Assembly: GCF_020382885.2 (NCBI RefSeq)
Contig: NC_058494.1
Span: forward strand, 12,914,001 to 12,978,000
Reading direction: 5' to 3'
DNA: 64,000 nt
Source of the DNA: Scatophagus argus
Lineage: Eukaryota > Chordata > Actinopteri > Scatophagidae
Shown in pieces: positions 1-15,500 of this stretch. The notes beneath the pieces are model-generated. The model made no database searches and was not told the DNA's origin. It saw nothing but the letters and a program-made list of their open reading frames with translations. Position numbers and translations under genes: made by a program. Numbering within the stretch: the first letter of the stretch is position 1; every line of letters begins with the position of its first letter.

Positions 1-3000
1 CTAACAGTTCAGCATGCCAAGATGTCAAATTAAGTGGGTGCCTGTATCATTTTAAGGATACTGGTATTGATATTGTATATTTCAAATGATACTCAGCCCT
101 AATTTGCGTGTTTGCCAGCAAATTACCTTGTCGAGGTGAAATAAATGAGATCAAGAAGGTCAGATATTCAGCTAGTAGAAAACCATATGTGCCATGGTGT
201 AATTTTGAGGTGTGAGTACAATAACTAGAATTAAACAGTTTTCAGTGAAATCCTGGGGGTGAGACGTAAAAAGTTTTTCAAATATTTATAGCTTACTTAA
301 GGCGAGTTTAATTCAACCTGCCAGTCACCAAGAGGAATCTCAGATGTGGAAACATCATTAGCAGGATTATATTAGGCAAACCTTTCATCAAACAAATGAA
401 ACATATTCACTTGCATTTACCGGTTTCCAACAGCATACCATGTCAGGGAAATAAGTGAAACTAAAAACGGAGAGAAAGATCTGATTAAATGCATAGAGAG
501 TTTTGAGTTAGACTTCCTGAGCTAAAGTAGAGTTTCCTTGACAACTCCTCAAAGCTAAAGTCTCAGTGTAGTACAAGTCCCACATGCTCTTCATCCAATG
601 CAGTCAAATGCTGCCCCTCACCCACAGTCTCTTCAGACGTGCCTCTGGTCCAAACAGTACAAAGCTACTTGAGATGTGAGCCACCTGCCTGATTCACGGG
701 GTTACAGAAGTGGTCCTCTACAAACTGAGGATTATCTCTGTCGATAAGGGCTGATGTTGCATGATAGTGATGCCTAAGCTCCGAGGAACTTACACCCCTC
801 TCCAAGAGACCCTTTGGTCCCAAAGACTAATCTGCCACATTAATCCAAGCAAATTCAAAGCCTCTACTGCTCAGTTCCCACCACCATTATCTACAACAAA
901 AAGTAATGACTTTGTGAATCAGGCTTAGTTTGTTTCAGTGACAGCATCAGAGAAGCAGTTGAAAAGGAACCGGTGATTAAATCATCTATTAAAAATCTTT
1001 TTGCTTCCACTTGCTTCCACACAAGTTTCAGTTTTAATACAAATGTATCTAAAACATAAAATAAAAAGCAATAAAAAAATTATTATCAAATCATAATTTA
1101 TTGAGTAAATATGTGATTAAAGAACAAGTAAACAAATACAGAATCTGACCAGCCAATTTCACATTAACTTTTTAACATTAGGAGATATGGACACATTTCA
1201 GTTCTCAATGAGTGCTGAAAAGGTCCAGTTTATACTGTATAAGTGGCTAATTATGCTTGTGCATCCTCAGCTTTTGTAATCTCACAGTTTTCAAAAACAA
1301 TCTTCTCTTAGAAAAATATGTTTAATGTATGCATGTCTACATTTTGTCATTTTTCTTCCCATGATGTCTCTTCCCATTATGAAATTTTAATGAAGTATTT
1401 CAACTTGGAAACTACTTAAATGCAGTTAAATCAATTCTTAAGCTTGTGTTCATTTAGGATATAAATGGCTCCACAAGCCTGCACTGTACAGGAATGTAGT
1501 ATGTTTCAACACAATGGATGTTTCATAACTCTGTAGGCAGCGGTCATGCACAGTAAGCCACAGGAGCCATGATCAAGCAGTACATGGGTCCCTCCCTTTT
1601 GGTGAGATGACCCTTCCCATAGCTCAGCTTACTCTTCTCCAGCTTTCAACTTTCTCTGATGCATGCAAGCGCACAAACTTGTTTACCCTGAAATGTCTGA
1701 TGATTTATATTGGTAATCCTCTAATGACGCACACTTTTCAAATTCAAATTTCTGAAAATGTTTCCATCTTTTAGCACAACTCTGGTCTTTAAAACTAATA
1801 TGCTATTCTTACAACGAGGCAGCTCCCAATAGCTATGTTAAGCATGCTCTCGCCTGTCAAATCGAGACATTTGCAGCTTTAAAAGGACTCGACTGAGACA
1901 TAACACCAAACGCCAGCTTTGGATGAGAGGTGGTTTCAAAAATAAATAAAGCCTTAAAACTAAGGAATTATAAACATGCTGCCATGGAGAAAAAGGAAAG
2001 CCCTCTAAACAATTTGTGGCATGTAGTATTTTCAATTCTTTCTCTGCTTGACACAAAGACAAGTGTCAAACAACTGAGGAGATGAGCAGGGGGATGACAG
2101 TGAGGAGTGGAAAAAAAAAAAAAAAAGACAGAGAGCACTGAGGTGAGAGTGAAGAGGACCAAAGGGGAATTTTCCATTCAAAGAAGTCTGACACACACAC
2201 ACACACACACACACCAATTCATACACGCATGCACAGGAAAATACTTCATAACTACTGCACACACTTTTGCACTTAGGTACACGTGATGCATACAGACATG
2301 CAGGGGCACACAGGCAAACACATGCTCCACAAATATTCTTCAGACTGGAACTGAGGAGGGGAGGAGGGAGCTGGGGTGACAAAGGGATTGAGTTAAACAA
2401 AAAGAAAGACAGGACGAAAGAGCCCTGATTCTAGCACAATTTGAGCTCTGGGATCTTCAAACAAACTCGCGCTCGGATACCATGGGGACACGACCAACAG
2501 AATGAAGCATTCCGAGGTCTGACCTTCCTGCTGCCTGCTCCGCTTCTGGCCGTGACCGCTTGTTAGCCAGGTCTCTGAGCACAACAATGCACCCTTTGCC
2601 ATAGCGATGCTGTCTGGTGTTTCAGTGGGCAAACTGAGCCTGGCTCAAGCACCAACGTTCCACGGACTAGCTTTAATCTGCTAACACACCTCTCGTGTCA
2701 TCTGTGTCATAGCCCAGTAAGGGAGAAAGAGAATGTCTGACTGCAAGTGACCAAACAGAAGTTAAACAACCTGCAGTAGATTGGTAGTAATGGCGAAGGA
2801 GGCCCATGTCTTGCAGTGAGCAACTCACTAAACTCTGGATTTGAGACAATAAAGGCTGATGACTTGTGCTGTGTCTACATTAGCAGAGCAGATCTCAGTG
2901 CGTCCCCACAGGGAAAGTTTCGGAACAGCATTGATTTGTATGTTGTGTTTTTGGCAGCACTCGGAGCCCAGACCTCAATCACTGTAGTTACAAGAATGAA

Positions 3001-3537
3001 ACCGAACAGAGATTAAACTTGAAAATTAAAACTATTACAGAAAAATACTGCTGAAACACCTCCTTTGTAGACCACTGTCAAGGTCTGATTTGCAACCCTT
3101 ATATTTGATGATCCAAAGTATGACAAACCCTGTTTAAAAGCCCCCCAATACAATGTTAGCAGGTGTGACTGTCACATCCAGTTCGCCCACATCCTCTGCA
3201 CAAAGAGGGCCTGCTCCCATCAGCATAATTTCTTCTGCTTCATTAATCAGAACTCTTTCTGGAGATGATGTCCTAAAGATGCTAACTTTTAATTGCTAAA
3301 AAAAACCCCAAAAGATTAATAAACAACATAATGAGCCCTGTATGTCCCCTCACATTATTGTCGAAGGAAAGTGCCACTGTTCTTGTCCAACTCTATGTTT
3401 TATACAGGCCAGAGTTAGTTAGCTCTGTGAACTGCAGAAAGGAAGAAAGAACAGCAAGAGAAGTGTGATGAATTCTGTTGTGGTCCCTGATCCTAGACCA
3501 AGTTGTTCCTTAGGAAAGGAATATGAGGAAGACTCAC
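1..3537. other. stx8 last intron (partial), no exon recognised
   Basis: This stretch lies downstream of the exon ending at 3538 on the minus strand and should be intron, because the membrane-anchor exon has not yet been reached. No minus-strand segment reads as an acceptor followed by a hydrophobic tail. It holds an A16 tract at 2111-2126 and a CA microsatellite near 2191. I see no gene. Confidence 0.6.
2191..2214. repeat. (AC)12 microsatellite
   Basis: Uninterrupted AC dinucleotide run of about 24 bases inside the stx8 last intron. Confidence 0.95.
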
Positions 3538-6500
3538 CACAGGAGGCTGACTTGGTCTCCACCAACTTCACCCTTCGTGTCTCGTTGCGAATTCTGCTGT
3601 CTGTCTTGTCCACGAGATGCGCAAGGTCGTCAATGATTTCTGAGAGAAAGGAAAAAAAAGGAAAAGAGGAGAAGAAAAGAAAGTAGGGAAGGTCAGAAAG
3701 TTATTTTCTGCTTTGTATTATGCTGCTGCCCAGCATTAAGACTTCATAGTGTTTTTTTCTTTAATTCAATTACATAAAAGATCTCTGGATATGTTTTGGG
3801 TGATAAAAGAAGTTACCAGACATGAAAAAGTGATAGGTTGTGCAAGACATTACATCAGAGCAGTCAACAGCTTCAAAAGACAGAGGCTGCTAACACACAG
3901 ACCTGACTGGCGGTGGTGACGGAGGTGTGGGTGGTGTGTGTGAAAGCAATCTTTGCACTTTCAAATGGTTTCACGACTTCCTGAATCCATTCTGGATTTA
4001 ATCAAACCCTTATTGTTCATAAGTATTAAAGACGTAAGCCCAGGCTTCAGGGAGAATAGCCGGGCGTCCGAAAGAAGAGTGTGTGTGCGTGTCTGGCTCT
4101 GTGGCGAGGTTCCTTCAGTAGGAGTTCCTGACTTGAAGGTCGTCCAGATGGAAGTCTATGTGATTTGTTACAGCTAACCACTGTGTTGACATGTTATCTC
4201 CTGACGTCTGACCCAACAACAAAAACAGATAACTGCTGAAATATCTCCAAATTCTTGTTGTTGATTTGTTATGTTTAGGCATTAAAATGTGATACTGCTT
4301 CAAGACAATATCAAGTTGGAGTTGTGGTTTTGAGTCAAAGAACAATCATCAGTTGCAAATGCAACTCGTGACTAACTCACAGTAAAAGCAACACAACAAA
4401 ATTAACAGCCAACATCTCATGACATTGTAAAGGCCAGAATGACACAATGCACTGAATAAATAGAGAAATATTTGAGCGATATCATTCAAAAAATATCTCA
4501 TTACTCTTGTTACAGAGAGATTTATTACACTACAAAACTCAACTTGGCCATTTTATCTTAAACACGTGTATTTGGAGATCTAGATTAGTGGCCTGTTCTG
4601 TATTTCTACTTGAGCAGTGATGATTTGTCCTGTCCTGCAGCCTTCCGAATTGAAAAAGATAAAACAAAAAGAAGCGGGTGAACAATAAAGAGGCCTGTGA
4701 AACAGAAACCAAGGACGAAACAAGGAAAAAAAAAAAGTTCTTCACAGACTTGAATCAGCCTCTGATGAATGGACATTTTACAGGAGTGGGAAGCTAGACT
4801 CATCCACAACCCACAGCTCAGTGCCAAGTCAAACAGACAGTCTTTTATTGCAGCTGCAGCTATGTGGTAAAATAGTACTGTCAGTATGATCTAAGCCTTT
4901 GTCATTCTCAAAAAAACTGGGCTATGTGACTGAATTCCCACAGGTGAGTGCTCAAGGTCATCTGCAGCATTTATCTTTGTGAGCACAACTGTCTTTAACT
5001 CGAGCTGCCTTTAAACTGGATTGGTGAAAAAAAACATTTTTCCTCAAATAGGAGCCATCACTGCTTGACAGGAGGGTCTGTTTCGGCTGACATCAGATGA
5101 TTAAGCTGCACGAATAATTTGAGAGAGGAAAGTTAAGCATGTCAGCTTGGAGGGCCAGAGTGTGAAGGGGCAAGGACGAGGAGATGGGAGACGTGAGAGC
5201 GTCGTATGTACAACGTCCCCGGAGACTCCCACATCATCATCTGAGCATCAGGCAACAATTTAGAAGGAAGAAACTCTTCCTTTAATGGCAGGGAGGGGGT
5301 GTAGACACCGAACCATTTGTGCCGCATGCCACTCCAACTAGTCATAAAGGATGTTTTTGGTTTGCCGGGTGCCAAGTTTCTTGATTCAGTCCTGGCCCAG
5401 CAATAACATCTGAATTCACTGATGGATTCTCAGCCATGTCAAGACATAGCAGCACATGACCCGTAACTACAGCAATGAAAATCTGAATTAAATTTTCAGA
5501 ATGGTAGCCCAACATGGTACCGGCTTTTCTTGTGCATAGTCCTTCAATTCACCCTGTTATTAAGTCATGTTTCTAACAACATAATTCTCAATTTCCTTTT
5601 GTAACTTCCATGACAGCTGCTGGCCCTGGCTCGGATCTACCAGAACACAAAGAAGGGCCTATTTCAGGCAAGGATTGTTTGTTTAAAATGCTATTACACT
5701 GGATAAACATCCAAAGCCACAGAGTGGTAGAGCATGGCGCACAAACACATATACACATAAACACAATTTTTCCACTGCCAGTTGCTTTAAGTTGCATCCA
5801 TTTATGTTTATTTGCCCTGTATAGCAGAACAAAAACGTGTGCCTTCCCTCTGACTGTACTTTACATTATTCTGAAATCAGCATTAAGCTTTGGCACTACA
5901 TGTTGCTAAATGTTTGCATTTAATACCAGTAACACATCCCAAAAACTATGCAGCTTATTAAGGACATTCCTCTCAGGATGTAAAACACACTGTCAGGAAT
6001 GTGACTGCATTTCCCTGTAATGAACAAGTAAAATGCTATGCACTACAGACAAGATGTTCAAATATGTAACATCATTAACAAACCCACAAACAAAAATTAA
6101 ATGCCATAAAATGACTGCTTCAGTACCTATTATCTCCAAGTCTTAAATGTAAATGAGCAACAACTTTATGGAGTGTAAAGATGTGTTCAGGATTTTAAGA
6201 AAGAAGCTCTCAAGTCTGCTCAGCGCTCTGTCTGTACTGTGGACAGCGACTACATATATATCTGGAAGAGCTTGGCTATGCCTTTTCAAAATTATGTCTG
6301 CAAAATTATGTCCAACACAAAGCCATTAGCAAGCCTTCTTTGGGATCATGGACTCGTTACCATAGTCTCTGCTGTGCTCTTTTCACAACAGAAAAGAAAA
6401 ACCTAATTAAAATTGTTGAGTGGTTTTGTGAAAGGAAATTGTGAAAGCAGGAATAATTATTTGTCAACCAAGAGGCAGAGCTATCAATACAATGACTGGC

Positions 6501-9500
6501 AACACTTCAGCAGCTCAGGAGGTCAGAAGTCTAATACAAATTCAGCTGAAACGCAAATAAGACCTATCACAACTATTGTCCTTCTGTCCATAAATGCTAC
6601 TGGTATCACTTTCCATATAGTTTCCAGAAGAAACTGTCTGCCTTTTGAAATCAGTGAGACATTCAGCGATACTTAAAGACAGTTGGTGCTGTTGCTAATA
6701 ATTGGGCTTAGAATATAGATTCAACATAGACTGACTGCCATTTTCATATGAGCAGAGGTTCAAAATGGAAGACACATTTTTTTTAAAGAAGATAGTGTAA
6801 TACCTCAGTTATTAACCTAATTGATACATAAGGTACATAAAAAAGGATACTGTTTTTTTTTTTTCAAAATTAACAACCTATAAACAATGCAGGTATATAA
6901 AAAAACAAACTAAACACACAATAATTATTTAATTATTAATTATTATTTAATTATTTTGCAGTCTTGCAGTCAGAGACTATAAGATAACCATTTTTGTTTT
7001 CTGGTTTTTTTTTTGTAGCTTCGGTATTTTCAGTACTTTCAACTGTGGATTTTCTATTATTGTATTGATTTTGTTAGAATACGTGGTATCAAAGTACTTT
7101 TGATCATCTTACTTTAACAGTTTTACATTGATTCTCTGCTACACACTCAGTCAACTTTCAGTAGGCCAGCAAAAAGCAATAAACACAGAGAAAAGTACCC
7201 ATGTAAATAATATTGTAAATGTAAGAATCTATGACTGTTCTGTAGAATACTAAAGTAGCAGATGCTGCCAGAGCACGAGCCTGTGCTAACTTAGAGGTAA
7301 ATACAGAAATACCAGATCTCTATTCTGTTTCTCCGCTACCAACAGGGGCTGTTATTCATAGAAAATAAAGCAATGTACGTAAAACCTGGTCCTTCTGCGT
7401 AGAAGCACGAGGACCCTGGAGCACACACACCAATAGGAGACAGATGTTGCTCTCAAATGAAGTCACCTACTCCCTCATGCTGCTGAATCTCTGCGCAATC
7501 TCAACGCCATTTCATCTCTGTTCCAATACTTTGCAGCTTTTATATAAACAGCCTCTCTCGCTGTGGCCATCCTGCTCTCTGTGGGCTAACTAGTTAACAG
7601 GTCTGATGTCAGCATCATCTGGAACCACGACACCTACTATCCACAGGGCTAACTGCTGCTTGTCTGGGTTAAGTTATTATTATATGGCCAAGGCACAGAC
7701 TGGAAGAAAGCACTTTAAGGCCACTGAATGGGTTTTTTTTCTTAAGTATCAATAGTCCAGGGTGTACACATAGAGATGCAGCATTCCTTCTTAATTTCTG
7801 GGTGTTTACAACACACCCACCCACCTGGATTCAAGGTGTCACACAAACACAATCTCCCCTTAGCTCAGCTCTTGCAACGAGCTGTAATCTTTTTGAAAAG
7901 ACCGTCACTCAGTTACAACTAGTCCAGATAGCTAGAGACAGAGATAAGAAAGAAGGCTCTACAATGTTTCCATGTCATTCTGATCGAGCTTCTTCATACT
8001 GGCTATAAATTCAGATCTACTATTGAATCAAGAACATTTTCACCTTTGTCCCGATCCAGTGCAATGTATGCATTGCCGCTGACATGGTGCCAGTCCGCCT
8101 GCTCATATCATGCTTCATCTTTGATTCAAGATACTTGAACACTTTCACATGTGGCAGCAACTCACTTCTATTGCAAATGGAATAGTTAGCTGTTTTCCTG
8201 AGAGTACCATGGCCTGAGCTGACCACCTGAACTCCCTCACAGGTGATCACCTTCTCCCATCCACCCAGTTTCTTCTTCAGAACACATAATGATGATAACC
8301 CACTTCATTCAGCAATTGGCAAGTGTCAGACAAGGATAACAAAAACAAAAAAATGTCAGGCCAAATATGATATCACATGCAGGAGCAAGGTGAGAAAGTT
8401 TGGAGACTCTCTCTGTTTTAATTATTCAATTCCTGTCTCCCAGATCCATATCTGCCTCAAGCCTTGGAATGGCTGACTCATCTCACATAGGTTATAGCAG
8501 TGGTAGTGGTGGTTTTGGTTTGTGTGTATGTGTGTGTGTGCATGTGGTGGAAGTACTGCCATAAACAGTGACACCCCAGCATGCCTCCAGGATGTGCTAT
8601 ATTAACTCTGTGTGTTATTGTAGGGTTCATTCCCAGAGTGGGCACAGCACATAGAGAAAGCGCTTGTTTTCTCTCAACAATTTAAACGCAATCTGACTCA
8701 GTGGGGCTAATTCTGTTGTGCTTATACAGGAGATGATTTCTCCTGAGGATGTGGAGAAAGAGGGAAGTAAAGACAGTCGCTCAACTCTCCTATTGTACCC
8801 CCTGTTACAGCGCAGGGGGGTCTTACCACAACTGTTACCAATTGGCGCTAGTGTGACTGACTGTGTATAGAGGGCAGTGCTTTGTTGCCAACCAAAACAC
8901 ACATATCTCTGGATGTAACTGGAACTTCACTTGGCACACATAGAGGCACTCAGCGTGATGATACAACTCAGGGTAATTATGGTATTTACAAGAAGTTGCA
9001 CAGGCTTGGAAGAGTTTCTTTCAACGTCTTTCATTTTTTTCTGCTCTCGGTAAACAAACTCAACCCGAGGGTTTGTGGAGAGTGAGGATTGGGGGAGTTT
9101 CACTAGAAACCTCAGAGTTTTACCAGTGTTTAAACTGAGTGCAAAACCCAACAAATCATTTGAATGAATGCCAAACATGAACAGAAATGGAGAGGGAAAA
9201 AAGAAAAGTGCAATGTCTGTCTATAGAAGATGTGCCTCTGTATGGAAATAATCTTAACAATGTGTTTGGCCAAACTGACATGTCAGAAGCCAGGACACAT
9301 AAACAGAGCCACTTTCTTTTCCTAACAATCTCCTAGTATAACAATGGAATTGTCAGTTTATTTATAATGGGCTCCTATTATGGTATAAATATGGTGATGG
9401 ATAGTCAATTGCTTGATTTGTGCTGCAAACAGGGATGTTCCTAATGGTTAAATATGTATAAGTATAAGTGTATAAGTATGAACTCAGACTAGTCAACTAG

Positions 9501-12500
9501 TCTTAAAGTAAGAAAACACTCAGAAAAACATCACAACTCAGCACAATTTAATCTATAAGGTTAAACTTTGTCCAAAAACAATAATAAAAAAAAACAAGAG
9601 CCCTTAACAGCCAGCTGAACCTGTGAATCACATTCTTCAGTGACAGCTTAGATGCGACAGTTATAGCAAGCATGCATTAAGATATCTTACAATCTACAAT
9701 GTAATTGTGTCTTTCTGACCAAATGTGTGTACACATACTGGTAAGGTGTGTGAGGGCATCACCAACCATACACACATTTCACCCTTCCAACATCTGGCCT
9801 TCTGAAGTGCCGGCCACATGTGTAGAGATTAGTCTCACTGCTGGACATTATCGGCCCCCCCTGGCCCCAATGAATCTCCAAGTTCCTCCAAATAGACTGA
9901 CAGGGTCCCCCGGTCAGCATGTTGGGGTAAGGTATCCTTTGTTGCACCATTAAACAGCTTCTTTCTCTAGGATAGCTGAGTGATGATATATGTCTTTCTT
10001 TATGCTGCTTATGATATGACCACACATGCCAATAATCAAAATAGCATATTGTTTATCCATATTGTGGGGCATCATGCTCCTTCAATGAAAACTTCATTCT
10101 TTGTCAACCTTGGAATAAATCTAACTTTACTACTCTAGCAGGAGAAGAGTAGCCTTCAACCTCTGAATATTAATTTTGAAAATCATTGATACTGAACTTG
10201 AAGACGACTTTAAGGAGTGTAAACATTAAAAAAAGCTGGAGCAACAATGACCAAGACCTTGAGTATCATTACATACTATGTGGCTTTTCCAGGCTTAATC
10301 CTAACCATTTGTGAAACTGAAACCGGCTGTGTGTCCATGGACAGTTTCACCTCCCTAACCCTGCTGCGTTTACCCCCCAGATCCATCATCGTACATGATG
10401 GCCACAAGAAGGTATGACGAGCTGATGAATGAATTTCTCAAACTTGAAGCTCCGTTTGAGAGAACACACTTCAAAGAGAGGAACATAAATTGAGAAAAAT
10501 CTCCACACTAGTTCAGTTTTCAGCACGTACAGACCACTGGGTTTATACTCCCTAGACTGCAAAGACAGGGTTCGTGTGAATTATGGGAATGCCAAATGTC
10601 TACCAAAGTTCCATACACACATAAACACATGCATGCAGATCCAACATCTGATTTATTGGTTTTGCTGGTTAATCGGCAGTAATAGGACATTTTACCAACT
10701 AATGTCGGTACTTTTAGCATTACCTTTAAAACTGATCATTATTGTTACATTACTGGCAGAGGCACGAATGAAAATTAAGAATAGGGATATGCAACTCAAC
10801 AGCCTGAAGTTTGGGTGAGCTAGGGAAGTCCACTTTGAGGTTGTACAGTAACGTGTCAACAACTTTCCCATGCAATAAGTTCGCAAGCAGCATTCCAGCA
10901 TGAAGCAGAGGATAAAGAAACAAAACTTGTGTCCATTGTACCATTCTCTGTTGCAACATTCATAAGTCCTCCTCTCTTAATATCTTGATTAAATGTCAAC
11001 TGGAGTCTGTTTTATTCCACCAGCACACCAAAAGAGTCATTAGCCTTAGCTGGTAGCACGAGCAATCAATACAGAGAAGGGAAAAAACACATGCTGTCGT
11101 AGCACAGCCAGTTTGATCAAAATTCCAGGAAAATCTCAAAACTAAAAACTTTTTCTTGCTACAAACTATTATTATTGTATCGGCCTTTAAAAATCCACTA
11201 TTGGTCGAACTCCAATGCAGACAAATTATTGCTATAAATAGCACAAAAACCAATGAATTCAAAAATTCCTGGGAACTTTTGCGACACAGAGGCTAAGCAG
11301 CATTTCCTACAAATTTCAACATGTTACCAGGCTGATTACGCATGCCATGGTGATAACATCTCAATTGTTCTTTCAACCTGACACGATGCTTGTACATATT
11401 CTATCACTTTACATATCTACTAGCTACCTATGTTCACTTGTTCATTTATTTCAATATTCCTTCTATGTGCCCGTCTGATGATGCGCCAACGCATCACTGG
11501 GCTCAGACAGGATCATCTAATCTATTCTTGAACAGAGGAAATCTGGGCCTTTTCAGGAGCACTGCATGACAAGAATACCACTCAAGCTTTTTGAAACAAC
11601 CTGGGTAGCTTGAGTCTGCCAAGGCTGGAAATGAATAGCCCTGTGCAAGTAACTCATGCTGTCATCTTATGATACCGACTGAATAAAAAGGAAACCTCAA
11701 AAGCAGGATAAGAAGTCATCAAGACTGCTGGACATGTGCAGACCATAATAGGCTTTAATAATTACGAATTTGGTTCAGTTCAAGAGACCCAGAAACCACT
11801 GATATAACGCACACAATGAAGATCAAACCATGTCATCAACAGATAAATAAAAACAACAAAGAGTAATCGTAATTAAGAACTTCTGTCACTTTATCCACTT
11901 CTCAGACAGAATGCAACTGTATCTGTGTGGGGCTGTCAGATTCCCCAGCATAACTCATCCCTAATGGCCAGGCATCACTGAAGAGTGACTGCAGTGAACT
12001 CGAACTGAAGTTCGAAGCGTATTACATACAATTAAGTCGCACATTCATTTTAGGATTAATGGAAACAAGGATTTAAACATATAAAAACATAGCACAGAGA
12101 CCAACAGCAGAGGGGAAGTCTGATTATAACCAGGCTTTCCGCCATCACCCCTCTTATGGCCAGGTGCCACCGAACAATGTGTGTGTGATGAGCATGAGGG
12201 TGCCAGCAGCAGCAACAGCAGCAGCAGCATGATGCAGGGACCACCCTGTCACTGGCAAGGCACCTTCAAACCAGCTGCTGTTACACTTCATCACTACCAT
12301 CACACTTCATTAGCAAGGACACCCAGGAGGGGGGTGACACACAGATAGGCTACAAGCTAATATAAAAAAAATGAAAGAAAAAAAGGTTGATTTGATGAGA
12401 TTCATATTGTAGGACATGAGAACAATCAAATGATTAATGGATTCTGGAACAGTTACCAATTTATCTACTGCACTATCTGGTTACTGGGCTGCCATTAAGC

Positions 12501-15500
12501 CATAACACAACACAAAGTACACAAAAAGTCATTTTAGTCATTTGTTTGATAGGAAAAGATAATTTTAAAACAATTCATTTCATCACTGTGTGAGTGGTTA
12601 TTTGTTTGCAAATGCACATTATAGTGTAGTATTTACAATGTATTATACCTTGAACAGGGATTTCCTTAAACAACCAGAAGATTTCCACCACTATAATAAA
12701 TGCACAGCTGAACAACTGGAATACATTAAATCTAGTAAACTTAATGATTATATATTAAGACAATGACAAGCTGTGGGTTATTTAGGGGTTGCATGGTTTT
12801 GATCAACTACAAGATATCTTAAGTTTGTTGCCTACGGCATTTGGGTAATTTTGTAACGGAAATCAGAAGAGAAAAGATGTCAGTGACAAAATCTTTTTCA
12901 CCCACACAGTCCACAACGCAGGCTTGGCAGGTTTGGAAGTGGCACAAAAGCCAACGTAGCACACAGTTTGTAATGGTGACCATTACGTTAAATATGCATT
13001 GCTCTATAACATTTACTGCTTTTCTATTAAAGATTCTACAGGAGTTTTTCAATAATATTACGTCTTTGAAAAAAGCATTAAAAAGACATGGAGAGAAGAG
13101 AGAGGAGAAACAGAACTTCCCACTAACCGAACAACTGTGTTTTAATTGAAATGATCTGAGTCTAATAACTCAACATCCCCCGTGGTGAGCGGAGCTTCCT
13201 GGCAATACGCTGGCTGGATTGCCGACTGACTGACTGACTGAGGAGTTATGTAGGGACTTTGATCTCCATGCCAGACTCAGTTTCACTCATAATGCACTCA
13301 CACGCATGGAGACACTTATGCTCCCATGCACAGACGCTGACACAAACACTATGGTCTATGAGCATCATAAGAGACAGGAACACCCGAACAGGCATGCAAA
13401 CAGACATAGGCACACACACTTTCTGGATGTGACACGCTTCCGACCAACATTTGGGATCAGTAAGAAACACAGAGTTATATCACAGCTGATAAGAGATGGT
13501 TTATTGCCAGAAAGAGAGTTGACGGCCAGCTGTTATTTATCTGCTGGCGAGCAGTGGGAACATGAAACATCACAGAGTTGTTGTTTGGCCTCCGATAAGG
13601 TGGGATCAAATCTGGGTTTGTGGCTGTCAGTGGACTTTAGTTTGGATCATGCACTGTTCATAAGAGTCTCATTTAAAACTCTTTCAACGTGATTATTAAG
13701 ATCAGAGTCCTAATAAGAGGTGCTTCTGATAAAGAAGTCTACCAGCAGGTCGAGAACAATAACATAAAAAAGAGCAGGTGAAGTGAGTTTCTTGAAGCAA
13801 ACAAATTGCAAGTGTTATGGTGTCTTTGAATATCATCATATTCAGTTACGGAAACACTATGATTTTATGGAGATAACGGAGTGTTGTTTCAGAAGCCTCA
13901 CAAGACATATGCAACATTTGGAGCTGACAGAAACATGAGATATAACTTTGAGAAAGCGAGAATGAGAATTATTCTCATATTGCAAGTGTGTCAGACAGAA
14001 ACAGAGTCTGGTGGGAGGTGTGAGGAAGTACATCATTTGGTGATGAAAGAAAAAGGGCTCACAGTCAGGTGCACCATGCACAAGGGGGAGTGGCAGATCA
14101 TTCTAGACCATTTATCAGAGATGCTGGCAATCCACAGGGCACTGACAATCTCCTTCCCAAAATGCAACAAGGTTAAGGAGAAGAACAGACCTCAGCGCCT
14201 CAGGGCAATGCCCCATACCTCTTCAGAGACGGTGCCCACACGAGGATAGACCCCAAAGACAAAGATAAATATAAACCCAAGCCTTAACTGTTAAGTGATT
14301 ACATATTAATATTACATTGACATAGATCTGTAGTGCTCAATTTGTTTCTCCTTCTGTTAATAACAATAATAATAATAAAAAAATGCCAACAGCACAATCT
14401 TTTGAAATTAACAAGGACAAAGGTGACATACCAAGGTGGCACATGAGATGCACATAAGTGCTGAAGATCTTTGTGAGTATGAGTTAGATTTTGGGTAATT
14501 TCTCTCTACTTGTGAAGGCTAGAACAAATGTTTGGCCAACAGCGCGGCTAAAACAACTTCCCACGTAGCTTGTGGACAGCTAGGAGTGATGCAGATCACT
14601 AAAAATATGACGTAATAAAAACATAGGCTCCACTGTGGGTTACATGCACTAAAAAACATGGCACAATGTACACACAGTTAGACTAAAACCACAAGCATAA
14701 GCACAGTTGCACACAAAAATTAGTGTGAACACATGAGTGCAGTCCCAGTAGCTGCACACTCTCTCACACACAGACACAAAGGACCCAATGAACGAAGGAC
14801 ACACAGCAACACTACTGGATGAGTCTCATCATCATGCTGTAGCTCCAAAGTGTGACAGTGCTGCAGCCATTTAAACAGCTGCACCTTCAGTTGTCATGCA
14901 ATTACCCAGCTCCTCCTGCTGACCAGCAAAAAAGAGAAGGTGCTGATTACTGGAGGAGAGGAAGAAATCTTCTCAGGAATTAAACAAATTAACAAATCCT
15001 GTGTGAAATCTCATGACTCCATCTTCATCCGCCCTAAACTTGGATCACTGCACCCCCATAACACATCCATCCCGGGAAGAGAAAACACACAGCCACGAAT
15101 CATTACAGTTAGTAGGTGTAAACACCGAGAGTATCTGGTGTGTCGCCGCTGCCTCTACTGCCCACTAGTGGGTTGATCTGTGGGTTGCACGAGGGAGAAG
15201 AGACGGGGGGTTCTTGATTTTAACACACGGTTCTTCCCATGGTAATTCAGTTTCATGGAAGTCAGTGATCCAAATGCTTAACTAGAGGAAGAGCAACAAC
15301 TTAGGTTTTCATTTTTCATACCATCACAATCTACGTTCAATATAAAAAGAGATCTCTTTCAGAACATCTATGTATTTTTCTGAATTAAATGAATTGAATT
15401 GCCACTGGCACCAAAAAGTAGTCAGAGAACAGAGTACACCTTATTTAGTAGTAATTAAGAAATTGTATGCACCTGTATGGAATGCTTAGATAGTGCAAGT

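Noticed and set aside
8627..8902. 91-codon minus-strand frame near the LINE remnant
   Set aside because: No recognisable domain and not in frame or register with the reverse-transcriptase fragment at 8.1 kb. Treated as chance.
12056..12244. Poly-Cys open frame across the CAG repeat
   Set aside because: Arises from reading a trinucleotide repeat on the other strand. Intronic.
13306..13692. 128-codon open frame on the plus strand
   Set aside because: Intronic, with no family resemblance. Opens in a short-repeat, CA-rich stretch.
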